From assembly GCA_036852015.1 (NCBI GenBank), contig JAANDG010000081.1:124001-188000 (forward strand): a stretch of DNA of 64,000 nucleotides, written 5' to 3'. The translations under genes were made by a program, and so were the position numbers. The notes under the pieces are model-generated. The model saw nothing but the letters and a program-made list of their open reading frames with translations. It made no database searches and was not told where the DNA came from. The stretch is from Pelodera strongyloides (lineage: Eukaryota; Nematoda; Chromadorea; Rhabditida; Rhabditidae). Positions 11,301-23,953 of the stretch are shown here, one piece after another; positions within the stretch are counted from its first letter, which is position 1, and each line of letters opens with the position of its first letter.

Positions 11301-14300
11301 TCAACCAGAACAGTTAGTTGGCGATTTACGTTTTTTTGTTTGTTTCGAACACTTCACTTTTAAAACTGACTCGGGTGGTGCGCGGCGAAACTCTGGCGCG
11401 AAAAAGTCGACGCCTATCTTCGCGCCGCAAAAGGTAGGCGTCGACTGCTCCATCAGCCAGCATCAGCCGCGCACCATTACACATATCTGTTCCAGGCGCC
11501 GTCTTCCTATTCGGTCTCCTCCCACAGACTCTTTCCTACCATAGTCATACACTAGCTGCCGTGGCGATGTTTTTCGCCATTCCGTTTTGCCTACCGCCAG
11601 CTATTGGTAAGATATGTTCAGTGGCCGTACGCACGAACGCCGGGAATAAGCTCCCAGCCGGGAGGTGAGAGAAAGATAAAGATCACACGAATCAGAGACA
11701 AGCAGAGGCCAATTCTCCCAACCGGGGAGGCTTCCGCTGTTGGTGCATACGGCCACAGGAGTCCTTCAAAAAGTGCCTTTTGTGTATTCAGGTATTCAAA
11801 CCTTCCTATAAGACGTACCCACAGACACGCACGAAACACATTAACTCACTCCCTCACACATCATCTTCGTAAAATTACCGTAGCATCCGTGAAGTAAGAG
11901 AATTTGGAGAAAAAACAGTACTCGTTCCCATGAGATCATCATGAAAGCAATTAAACTTATTCTAATTATCCGTGACAGTTTATTAAATCCTGAACTCGCC
12001 CCAGGGTATAATTTCCATGCGTAATTTCGGAGACGGTCGCTTAGTTGAGAGTCGAACCGTAAAATACCACTGATACATTTCACCCAAATCTATATATTTG
12101 CATTTGCCTCCGGAGATGGTCAAAGCCAATCCGCAGATGGTTGATGCGTAATTTTACGCATAGATTTATAACCTGACTCGCCCTCTGCGATGTCACACAT
12201 CATCTTCGTAAGTAGTAAGCCTTTTCTGAAGCCACAGTCCATCAGTTTCAGTATTCTCCCGCATCATTATGCACAATTTGGGACTACTTGCCACTAGCAC
12301 TACGAGACTTTTTCTATGGAAAATCGGTGGACTAGTTACCGTTTCCATATTGGTTCCACTACTCTTCAGCTTCCAGGTAATTCATATATTCATATTTGTA
12401 TCCAATAGGGTTTCATTTGATTCTAATTTCATATGATTGTGTTCGAAAAACAGGAAGCGCGGCGAAAGCGGAAAACTGGGTAAACAGATGCGCACTGGTG
12501 CGCGCGCGGCAGTTGCACAACAGCTGCGCCAACGGTACGCCTTTCGCGCACCTCTGCCACGTTCCCTTTACAATTAGAGAGGTAGCCACCCTAGACTGGT
12601 GGCCCTTTTTGACATCGCAGAGGGTGAGTTCAGGATTTAATGAAAAAACTGTCTGTCACAAAAAACTGTCGGTCACAAAAAACTGTCTGTCACAACTGTC
12701 ACATATAATATGTTCAATTCCTTTTCAGAATGGCGATCTTCTGTTTGATTGGCTTGCTTCTTATGATGATCTCATGGGAACGAGTACTGTTTTTCTCCAA
12801 ATTCTCTTACTTCACGGATGCTACGGTAACTTTCGGTTTATCCACTTATAAGCACAAACCAAACCAGCAGAGATGCTCACAGAAGCTTGTAAACAGTATC
12901 TGAGTGCCTGTCCAGAACATTACAGGAAAACCGCATATCACCTATAACTTACGGGGATCTCAACTCAACCTGACGACCTCCCGTAATTAGGTGTGATCAA
13001 TAAAAATAAACTACTATTTTCTCATGCGCGCAGCGCGGAAATGCGTAACCGACCGCGTCCGCGGAAAAGATGTGGCTTTTTAACATGGTAAAGGCGGAGA
13101 CGCAGAAAAGAGGTTTCTCTGTCTCGAATCTTTCAATGCAAATTTGCAATCTTTTCCCGTGGACGCGGCTACGCATTTCCGCGCTGCGCGCCTGAGGACC
13201 AGAGCATGTCAACTGTTAGTACTTGGTATGTTTAATTAAGGAACGACTCAAATAAAATACGATCTCGATTCTATGATCTTCTACGGAAGCAGCAGAAAAA
13301 ACGCGAGGAAATTATGTCATCTACTCGTCTGGTTGTACGACTATGTGATACCATTTGCGAATATCGTGAGTGTACTTGTTCCTTGTGCGCAACCATACGC
13401 CATAATTGTGCCAAACGTAGTGCGCGCGGCAGTTTCGTTATTAGCGCGCCAAAGGTTCGCCAACTCGTATTGTGCACAGTAACAGTTTGCGACCGGCGCG
13501 CACGCGAGCACATAGGAGAGAGTCCGCGATGTTTTGCATAGATCAATTGATTTAGTTTGTCATTTGCAACACAATCGTCGTTATTCAACATCGTATCGAG
13601 AGCGGGAAAGGGGTAAGTTGTTATTTTTTTCCAGGATTTTTTAAAGTGTAAACCCCGATTATTTTCGAAAAACCCGATCATTTAAAAAAAGGAACTGAGG
13701 GACTTGATCAAAATCGATTGTACGAAATCAGGGCTCTTAGTTTCCCAATTCCCATGTTCATGTTTGCATTACTGTACTCATGAGACCCAACCACAGTGAA
13801 ATCCTCGTATACGATCAGGGTCGAAATGGGGTTATCATGTTCATGATACACTTATCTATCGTTACTCTCCTTTAAATTTTTCTGTATATTACGTTTATAT
13901 TATTTACTCCCTTTTAAATTACTGATAAAGGGGCTCTTGTGTGAATTTAGTGATCTGCCATTTTTATGGCTTTGAAATATGAAAAGACCGTAAGACTATT
14001 TTCAGACCCTTTGGAGTCAAGTCAGCTCCATGTTATTCCTGCCCACAATATTTTGTTCGTTGCTCATTGGCATTGCATACCCACTGTACTTCATGTGGAC
14101 CCGCGTGAGTCATTGTTTTCAAGAGCTAATCACATCTCATTTGTATACCGCATACCATATTGGGAGATCCACACCCTGCAAATCCTAAACAGGAAAAATT
14201 ACGTGCCGACCTCACGGGTCTTTTCCGCAGCACTAGTGGTGATCGCGGCACAAAAAGATTCGCACCACTGCAGCCCAGCAAAATTTGTTTATTCCAGCCG

Positions 14301-14387
14301 GCGAACGAACTTCTTCGTGTACAAGAAACACACCCTTCGTACTCTCGCCTTCGTGTAGTGGATCCCGACGTCCAATATAATCATTAG
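8355..14387 (+). CDS. Divergent SLC6-family (neurotransmitter:sodium symporter-like) transporter, 5' end not found
   Basis: Exons, mostly phase-compatible: 8355-8495, 9352-9434, 9628-9685, 9909-9978, 10387-10535, 10761-10865, 11186-11312, 11496-11606, 12252-12376, 14006-14104, 14193-14387 (stop TAG). Family landmarks in order: TM3-like IVLVVRAIRVF and the extracellular CSNQWNDK (family W..C.N.WN...C); SSQLYINEVLNN (family AELYFN..VL); TM4 RFFGLSVFLTFSVFVAML; TM5; the TM6 exon TWLDAIYHVTLSMN...SKYNPYNRNY (family W.DA..Q.FFSL...SYN.F.NN); TM7, TM8, a TM11-like WKIGGLVTV, TM12 and a cytoplasmic EKLRADLTGLFR tail. No TM1-2 exon (GNVWRFPY) was found, TM9-10 are not visible, and the first junction is off by one base. 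It may be a fast-evolving transporter with undetected exons, or a decaying gene. AATAAA lies at 14741-14746. Confidence 0.65.
8624..8712. repeat. Tandem duplication, about 47-bp unit, two copies
   Basis: CCCATGGTGCGCCA followed by GATGCGCGAAAATTGTGGCG occurs twice in direct tandem in the first visible SLC6 intron. The units differ by only a few bases. Confidence 0.75.
9111..9266. repeat. Near-perfect hairpin element in an SLC6 intron
   Basis: The left arm (TAGCCCGTATTCTCGGG, then GACGGAAATGTTCCGTTGGG) and right arm (its complement, ending GAATACGGGCTAATAT) match over about 70 bases, with a spacer of only a few bases. ATATTA/TAATAT abuts both ends. A foldback or MITE-type insertion; no ORF. 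Confidence 0.8.
11398..11442. repeat. Short hairpin in an SLC6 intron
   Basis: AGTCGACGCCTATCTT and its imperfect complement AAGGTAGGCGTCGACT flank a loop of GC-rich sequence, giving a 45-base stem-loop between two transmembrane exons. Confidence 0.5.
11621..11757. repeat. Palindromic element, diverged relative of 1165-1305
   Basis: TGGCCGTACGCACGAACGCC at the left and GTTGGTGCATACGGCCA at the right form inverted ends of about 20 bases. The AGAGACAAGCAGAGGCCA core is not coding. It sits directly after the TM8 exon donor. Confidence 0.5.
11866..12200. repeat. Inverted partial copy of the 12.6-12.83 kb region
   Basis: The reverse complement of 11870-11945 matches 12757-12829 almost base for base (TGATGATCTCATGGGAACGA onward), and 11980-12003 matches 12612-12640 in reverse. 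The SLC6 exon at 12252-12376 lies between the arms. A transcript would form a long intronic hairpin. Confidence 0.75.
13026..13191. repeat. GC-ended hairpin element
   Basis: GCGCGCAGCGCGGAAATGCG and its complement form perfect tips of about 22 bases, followed by weaker complementarity (GACCGCGTCCGCGGAAAAGA against ATCTTTTCCCGTGGACGCGG). It lies in the intron before the TM12 exon. Confidence 0.7.
13600..13760. repeat. Repeat family B, copy 3 (degenerate)
   Basis: AACCCCGATTATTTTCG, GGGACTTGATC and CTTAGTTTCCC recur in the same order as in the family-B copies at 4.7, 7.3 and 30.4 kb, with more substitutions. Non-coding, in an SLC6 intron. Confidence 0.55.
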
Positions 14388-14399
14388 ACATAGTTGTTC

Positions 14400-15398
14400 G
14401 ACTAGATTACCTAGGGTACAAGAAGTTTTTATTGAGCACATAAAATCCTTTTGGTATATCTCGTAGCTATAGTAGAGAATGTTGTTTTCAGCTTACAAAT
14501 ATCCTTGATAGTTTTCGCCCAGTAGACAAATATCGTATTGATTTGCCGTTTTACGAAATAGAAAAATCATAATATAGATTATCATCTAGAGACCGTAATA
14601 AAATTGGTGACACTTGAAACTAAGAAAACTATCTAGTTAATGAGAAATTTAACCCCATTAAATGATCGAAAATGTTATACTGCTTTTTATTTTGAACAAA
14701 ACAGAATCAACTCAATCTTCGGACGAAATTGTATTGTATAAATAAACCTTGTTTCCTGTCCACTACTACCTGTTTTCACTGACCTGACACTCAACACAAA
14801 TGAGTAAGACTTTTTATTTTGGCAACAAAATGCAGCCTTTATATTGTTCCACTTCTTTCACCTCCTTCTGACCGAGACGGTACCTCACACCGAGGGGGAG
14901 GGCAGCTCACCGGCAGAGTAAAAAAAAACAATAACTTATTAACACTATGAAACATGGATGAGGTAAAGTAAAAGGTTCCTACTCAAAAGGAAAAACAGGC
15001 ACGATGTTGTTGTGCAAGAAAACCTGATGTAATAAAACAATTGTGAAATTCAAGCAACCACGCGCATGCAATGCGGGTGCTGACACGTAAAACGCCCGTA
15101 GTGGAGAAACAAAAGTCAAATGTAAGCAACGTGGAGTGGTCACATATAACAGTCGGTATACAGGAAGACAAATATAGCAGTACTACGCTATATACAAAAC
15201 AATTTTAGTAATTGGCGGATACCAACAAATCGTTTGAAAGTGACAAAGTAATAAAATAAAAATAAAAGTATAGAGTAAATAGAATAGGAATGGCGGAAAC
15301 TTGTAAAACAAAAAAATACACACAAGTAGGAATTAATAACACAAAACATACACATAGCGCACCCACCAGGTAAGAGATACACGTTAATGAGATCAAGC
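14400..15398. other. Intergenic, no gene seen
   Basis: AT-rich spacer holding the 3' ends of two convergent genes: SLC6-like on + and DDX6 on -. AATAAA at 14741-14746 probably serves the + gene. No supported exon or repeat otherwise. Confidence 0.5.
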
Positions 15399-17657
15399 TT
15401 ATTTGCTTACTGCAGCTGTAGACTCATCATCAACAAGCTGGTGCTCAGCAACGTACAATTTGGGGTCCACGGCCTTCGGAATCGGCTCAATATGGGTGCG
15501 AAGCTCCGATTCGATACGGCGCAAGGTGTGGCGATCTTCATAGGTGATGAGATTGATAGCAACTCCGAGATGTCCGAACCGACCGGATCTAAAATTGAAA
15601 ATATCATCCTAACAAAATGCCTGCGAACACAGCGAAAAGTTCTTCGCTAATTATGCGCAAAAATACGAAACAAATATATGACAGTGACATAAGAATTAGA
15701 ATTTTCTGAATAAGCTCACTGACCTTCCGATTCTGTGGAGGTAGGTTTCCGCGTTGCGCGGGAAATCGAAGTTGATGACAACATTAACGGCCTGGATGTC
15801 AATTCCACGAGTTAGCAGGTCAGAGCACACGAGATTTCTGCAGTTTCCTTGGCGGAAGTCATGGAACACCCTGTTGCGATGGTTCTGTGCCATTCTTGAG
15901 TGGATGTAGTAACACGAGTATCCGATTTCCGTAATCTTCTTCGCCAAGAGCTCGACTCGTTGCGTGGAGTTACAGAAGATGATGGACTGGTTGATTTGGA
16001 GCTGAAATGAGAATACTCCATTAGTAGGGAACCCCAAGTTTTTTTTGTTAATTTTCACTAATATAAGAGGTGACAGAACAGTGTTCTGCCCCGAAATATC
16101 TGTAAAATCTAAAAACAAACAGATATTACGGCAGCGGGCAATGAAAGAATGCATACTCGCACTAATGATTGACGCAACGACCCTTGCCCATATAGGATTA
16201 CACTCAAGAAATGGTCACCTTTCGGAAGAGAGTGTTCAAGCAGTGAACTTTCTGCTTCTCCTGCACGTAAGCGTAGTACTGTGTAACACCAAGAAGAGTA
16301 AGTTCCTCCATGAGGTTAATCTCATATGGTTTCTTCATATGTTTGGACATGAACTCCGTGACTGTCATGGGGAAAGTGGCAGAATACAACATGATCTGCC
16401 GCTGACGAGGCAGGAAACTGATGAGGTTGTCGAGAATGCCCTACAAAACACACCATGATGTCAACTGAAACAACAAAACTAAGCATCTGGTGAAACGCAA
16501 CATAATATTAAAAGAATAACAATGCAGCGACTATTGTTGTTGTTCTTTCGATATTCCATAATTAAAAATAACAAAAAATGTCACGAAACTAACCTTGAAA
16601 TCCTGAGAAAGGAGCTTATCGGCTTCATCAAGAACCAAGGTATTGCAGTTGCTAACGTCGGCAACACCTTTTTCCATTAGATCGAGAATTCTTCCGGGTG
16701 TGGCAATAACCAAATGAACTATTCCATTGAGACGCATGATATCATCGCGAAGATCGGTACCGCCAGTGGTAACCATTACCTAAAAATATGCCAAAAATTA
16801 GGATCAAGACGAACAAATTGAAAAATAAAGAGAAGTAACCGTCAGTTTTGTTGACTGATTTTGTATGGTACACTATGCCTTACTGGATGATACGTAGAAT
16901 CACAAATTAGAAAGAAAGACCAGCACCAAATTAAATAGGTTCTTTACCTTCAGTTTGATGTGTTTGCTCAGTTCGACGCAAATCTGTGATGTCTGAAGAG
17001 CCAATTCACGGGTGGGAACGATAATGAGAGCCTGGATTTTCTTGACTGCCGGGTTGATCTTTTCGATGACAGGAATACAATATGCTCCGGTCTTTCCTGT
17101 TCCGTTTTTCGCGCGAGCGAGGATGTCCTGGCCTGAAAAACGTCCCGCATATAATAAAACAAGCTGTAGGGTTGAGTAAGTCTAACGCACATGCACCAAA
17201 TTATATAACAAGACAACGAAATATAAGACACGTAAGCAAGGAAAGGCTAATCGCACCTGACAATGCAATTCCAATGGACGCCTCTTGGATAGGACTCGGC
17301 TTCTCCCATCCCTTTTCGAAAATTCCCATAAGTAGATCACGAGACAGGCAAAAATCTTCAAACTCCACTCCCTTGGTGTCAGTAACATCCTGGAAAACAG
17401 CAAACATACAAGAGTTAATTAATTTAGCGTTAAGACACGTGAAATGCCGTGAAATATATTGAATACTTTATTCTGAAAAGAACAAAAGCGAAATAATACT
17501 GTAATAAATGTCCAAGCCTTACTTCTGGCTACACGACTATAAATCTGAACCGAAAACATACTGCAGTCTTGAAGCGCTTGTCTTTGGGGGGAAGCTTCAA
17601 GCTCGTCTTCCAGCTTTGGTCATCATTGATAGGATTTTCGGTAGCCGCAGCACTCAT
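15399..17657 (-). CDS. cgh-1: DEAD-box RNA helicase DDX6 / CGH-1 / Me31B
   Basis: Seven exons, from the start codon: 17657-17562, 17389-17257, 17132-16948, 16779-16594, 16440-16219, 16001-15724, 15588-15399. They join without phase conflict into 429 aa, close to the roughly 430 aa of nematode CGH-1. Motifs: Q motif [23 protein letters not shown], Ia PTRELALQ, Ib [40 protein letters not shown]. Known role of the family: an ATP-dependent helicase of P-bodies and germ granules that represses translation and promotes decapping through partners such as PatL1, EDC3 and LSM14. The [14 protein letters not shown] and [14 protein letters not shown] wording is nematode-like. It is transcribed divergently from RNF121, with a transposon in the gap. 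Assignment is essentially certain. Confidence 0.97.
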
Positions 17658-17972
17658 CGTGAAGCGGTTTTACCTGAATTTTTGTTCATTTACGATGGTT
17701 AAAACAACACGCATATCGCGTGGGGTAATCTAGCAAGCGTTTTCTAGCAAAATAGACAAGCGTAAACGAATAAGAACGACAGGCAACACCAACAAAGACT
17801 GCCAAATGGACTTGCGGAAGACAGAAGTGCACGAATCGAACCTTGTTCAAAAAAGTGGGGATGATGTGCATGACTAATCGGAAATTTGAGCGGGAATTTC
17901 AAAATTATCATACTGTAGCCTTTTTCGTAATTGCATCCGACTGGGGTCACGGCGCCGCGGCGTTCCGTTTGT

Positions 17973-19369
17973 AGAGGCTGATACAGAGCAAGAGTGCCTG
18001 AAGGGTCAGACCGTACCCTGCGTGCGTGCGCGCAGGGCGTTCGTTGCGGGACCCGACACGGCGACTTTTATACTCGATTTGTTGGAGAATTATTATTTTT
18101 TTCGCAAAACTATTTACTTTTTTATTTAATATGATTTGATCATCGTTCTTTTGTCTATTTCTTAATTTCGCATACTTCTTCATTCATAAATTTTTTTTTC
18201 TTACCAGGTTATTTCATATATATATATTCTGTTATGTGCATTCCCTCTTTTCAGCATTTACTATGCTCAACAACTTTATACGCTTATATTTGCACGCTCC
18301 ATGAATAAGTTGGAAAGATAGTAGTATGAGTAAAGTTTTTTGTGAGCTTTCGATTCCAACCACAAAACAAATGCGTTGTGTTAAACGCATTTGTTTTGTG
18401 GTTGGAATCGAAAGCTCACAAGAAACTTTACTCATGTATACGCTTACTTCTCATTCATAAGTTGTTTGAAGAATTAGTGCGAATGATGAATAAAATAGCT
18501 TAGTTGTGCGTTTACATGGCCAAAAGATTTCTACAATGCAACAATACGTAGAACGTATCCACCAATTAAGAAACATATATATTTAATTCCTTATTCAAAA
18601 CAGGATTCGATATGTCAGCAACAAGAAAAGTGAACAAGATGGTTAATTGATAAAAAGCTTATATTTAAAGGTTTTGTTATTCACAATCGAACAGCTTATA
18701 TAACATAAAAAAGGTTAGGTGTAAAGTTTGAATTCTGTCACAATTTCGTGTTGTTTGAATTCCGTACTGTCACAATTTCGATTTGTAAAATGATAAAAGC
18801 AATGCTTTGTTTCAGTTCACGTAACAACGACGAGTTTGCCAACGACGTAACAACGACACACACCGCCGATACCGCTGATTGATCACGCTGCATGTCGCAT
18901 CTGAAAATAAATTTACACATAATATGTTATCTTCTTATGGTTTCTGTCTTCTTCTTGTTGTCCTTTTAATTCAATAAAGTGTTTTACTACCTGCCAGAGA
19001 ACCACACTGATGACCCTCTTATTTATTATTATGCGCCCTTTCTCGGTTCTGTGGATTAAATAGTTTTTATCCACAGAAGATTTTTTTTCAAGAGCTTTTT
19101 TGTAATGTGTTACTACATTAATGACGAAGTTTTCTGTGAAGAAACGAATCAGTAAGATGCGTTGAAAATAGTGATGAAAAAAATAAGTGAAAATGTTTCA
19201 ATTAAGAAAAAGTTAATAGTTTTTAGTACTGTGTGCGTGCAAAAAAATAATAATTTTTCAATAAATCGAGTATAAAAGTCGCCGTGTTGGGTCCCGCAAC
19301 GAACGCCCTGCGCGTACGCACGCAGGGTACGGTCTGACCCCCCAGGCACTCTTGCTCTGTAGCAGCCCC
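17973..19369. mobile_element. 1.4-kb non-autonomous DNA transposon with long inverted ends (MULE/foldback type)
   Basis: Left arm 17973-18102 and right arm 19241-19369 are complementary over about 130 bases with few mismatches (for example CAGACCGTACCCTGCGTGCG against its complement). The ten bases TTCCGTTTGT occur directly outside both ends, at 17963-17972 and 19370-19379. Long terminal inverted repeats with a 9-10-bp target duplication are the signature of Mutator-like elements. The inside is AT-rich, has no transposase ORF and contains a second hairpin. It occupies most of the roughly 2-kb divergent gap between DDX6 and RNF121. Confidence 0.8.
18327..18434. repeat. Hairpin inside the 1.4-kb element
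   Basis: GAGTAAAG...GTGAGCTTTCGATTCCAACC and its complement GGTTGGAATCGAAAGCTCAC...CTTTACTC form a stem of about 50 bases around AACGCATTTG. It may be a nested MITE or part of the foldback structure. Confidence 0.8.
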
Positions 19370-19640
19370 TTCCGTTTGTTTGTGTATTTACTTTACGTTT
19401 AGATTGCTTCTTTATAGGTCTGATTCTTTATAGGTACTGGTAGGTCTGATTTCTTTCGCTAGCGTTTACGATTCTGTTGAGTTAGTATTCTCAAGTCCCC
19501 CGTCCCAAAAAACGTTAAAAATTGAAAGGTACTTGTGATACATAAACTGTCTCTGATGGTTTCGTCCTTTGATTATGTGAAACTTCCTCGTTCCGAACTA
19601 TCGCTTTGTCCTTTAGAATAAAGTTTTAAATTCAATAGGT

Positions 19641-22737
<3,097 letters not shown>

Positions 22738-22739
22738 AC

Positions 22740-23950
22740 AAGTTGGCTTTTTCATTTCTTCTTTCTTTTAGTACCCTAATACAGTTCATTTTTCTTGTAT
22801 GTATATGATTTTTTGTATTTATTTTATCTTACTACTCCCAATAATGGAGTTTCTATCTCTTTGTTTTTGTGTATATTCCATCGTGTGCAATTTTGACTAA
22901 CAGTAACCTTCGCATAACATAAATCTAAGTCAACTGATTGTGATACAACCGTATTAGGTGCTTTTTGCACTACACTGTGAGAGAGGCCCAGATTTGCATT
23001 CCACATAATATAATAATTAATATTTATTGATTGAATTTTTGGTTTGGTGTATAGAATAATAGTTAGTTTGCTTGATCCGTTTCTTCATCTATACACTACT
23101 AAGTCTTCGGAGTTAGATTGTAGGCGAACTATTGAATGTGCAATTAACATTAAAGCGAAATACCGGCCGGTTTTTGAAACGCATCGTGGACAACTGAATT
23201 CTTGCGTTTTTGCTCGAATTTGCGAAGTTGCTCGAATTTAGCTCGATTTTTTATTATAATTTATGTTCATTTGCATAAGCTGCATAAGCATGCAAGTGTA
23301 CTCGATGTGTTTCAAAAACCGGCTAGTTTTCGCTTTAACGGCGGCTTATTATTGGTCCTTCTTTTCTTTCACGTTTCTATGATTCGAGGTCATAATAGTT
23401 TTTTTTCCAAACCTCTTAGGAAGACTAATTTCCTTGTTCATAATGCATGCTAATAACTAATTGAACCACTGTTTTCTTATCTGAAATGTAAGTTTTGGTG
23501 ATATGCTCTAAATTAAAACTCATTACTCGTCCGTTTTCCTTTGTCTCAGTGTCTCACATTTTCTTGCCTTTCCCTTTTTAAATACACATCTATTTATTCT
23601 AAGTTTTGCAAAGCGAAGTCTGATATTATTCAAACTTGGGTTATTTTCAAATGACTACCTTAATAAAGGAATTTTTTGTTCATCAGTAACGTTTTTGATA
23701 CGGAAATGCGTTGAGCTAATCGCCTCGTTTTTAGACAATGTTTAGACTTTTTTGTGAGTGTTGTATTATATCTGCGTTAGACATGCAATTTACAATTAGT
23801 TTTACTTAACTTACGCGTACTGTGTATGCATTATGCATGTATGGTACTACTAGTACGCCTACTACGTTTAGGATTTCGCGATTTCGCATTGCTGATTTTG
23901 AAGGACAATAACGGAATCGGTCTGATCAGCACACAATCTCGTAATCGTAA
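22740..23950. other. Intergenic spacer between RNF121 and NSRP1
   Basis: AT-rich, no credible exon. It holds one full copy of the TTAA-flanked MITE (23156-23333). The remainder looks unstructured. Confidence 0.5.
23156..23333. mobile_element. TTAA-flanked MITE family A, copy 1
   Basis: The ends AGCGAAATACCGGCCGG and CCGGCTAGTTTTCGCT are inverted repeats, with TTAA outside each end. The body contains ATGCAAATGAACATAAATT-type AT-rich sequence in reverse orientation. The TTAA duplication resembles piggyBac-derived MITEs, but the tips are not the classic piggyBac sequence. Confidence 0.75.
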
Positions 23951-23953
23951 ATT

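Noticed and set aside
12730..12822. SLC6 exon NGDLLFDWLASYDD
   Set aside because: The acceptor is good and the start phase fits, but the end phase does not join the TM12 exon. It also forms one arm of an inverted duplication, so I left it out of the gene model.
13271..13681. 136-codon minus-strand frame
   Set aside because: It spans repeat sequence (GCGCGC words and family B) with no family similarity.
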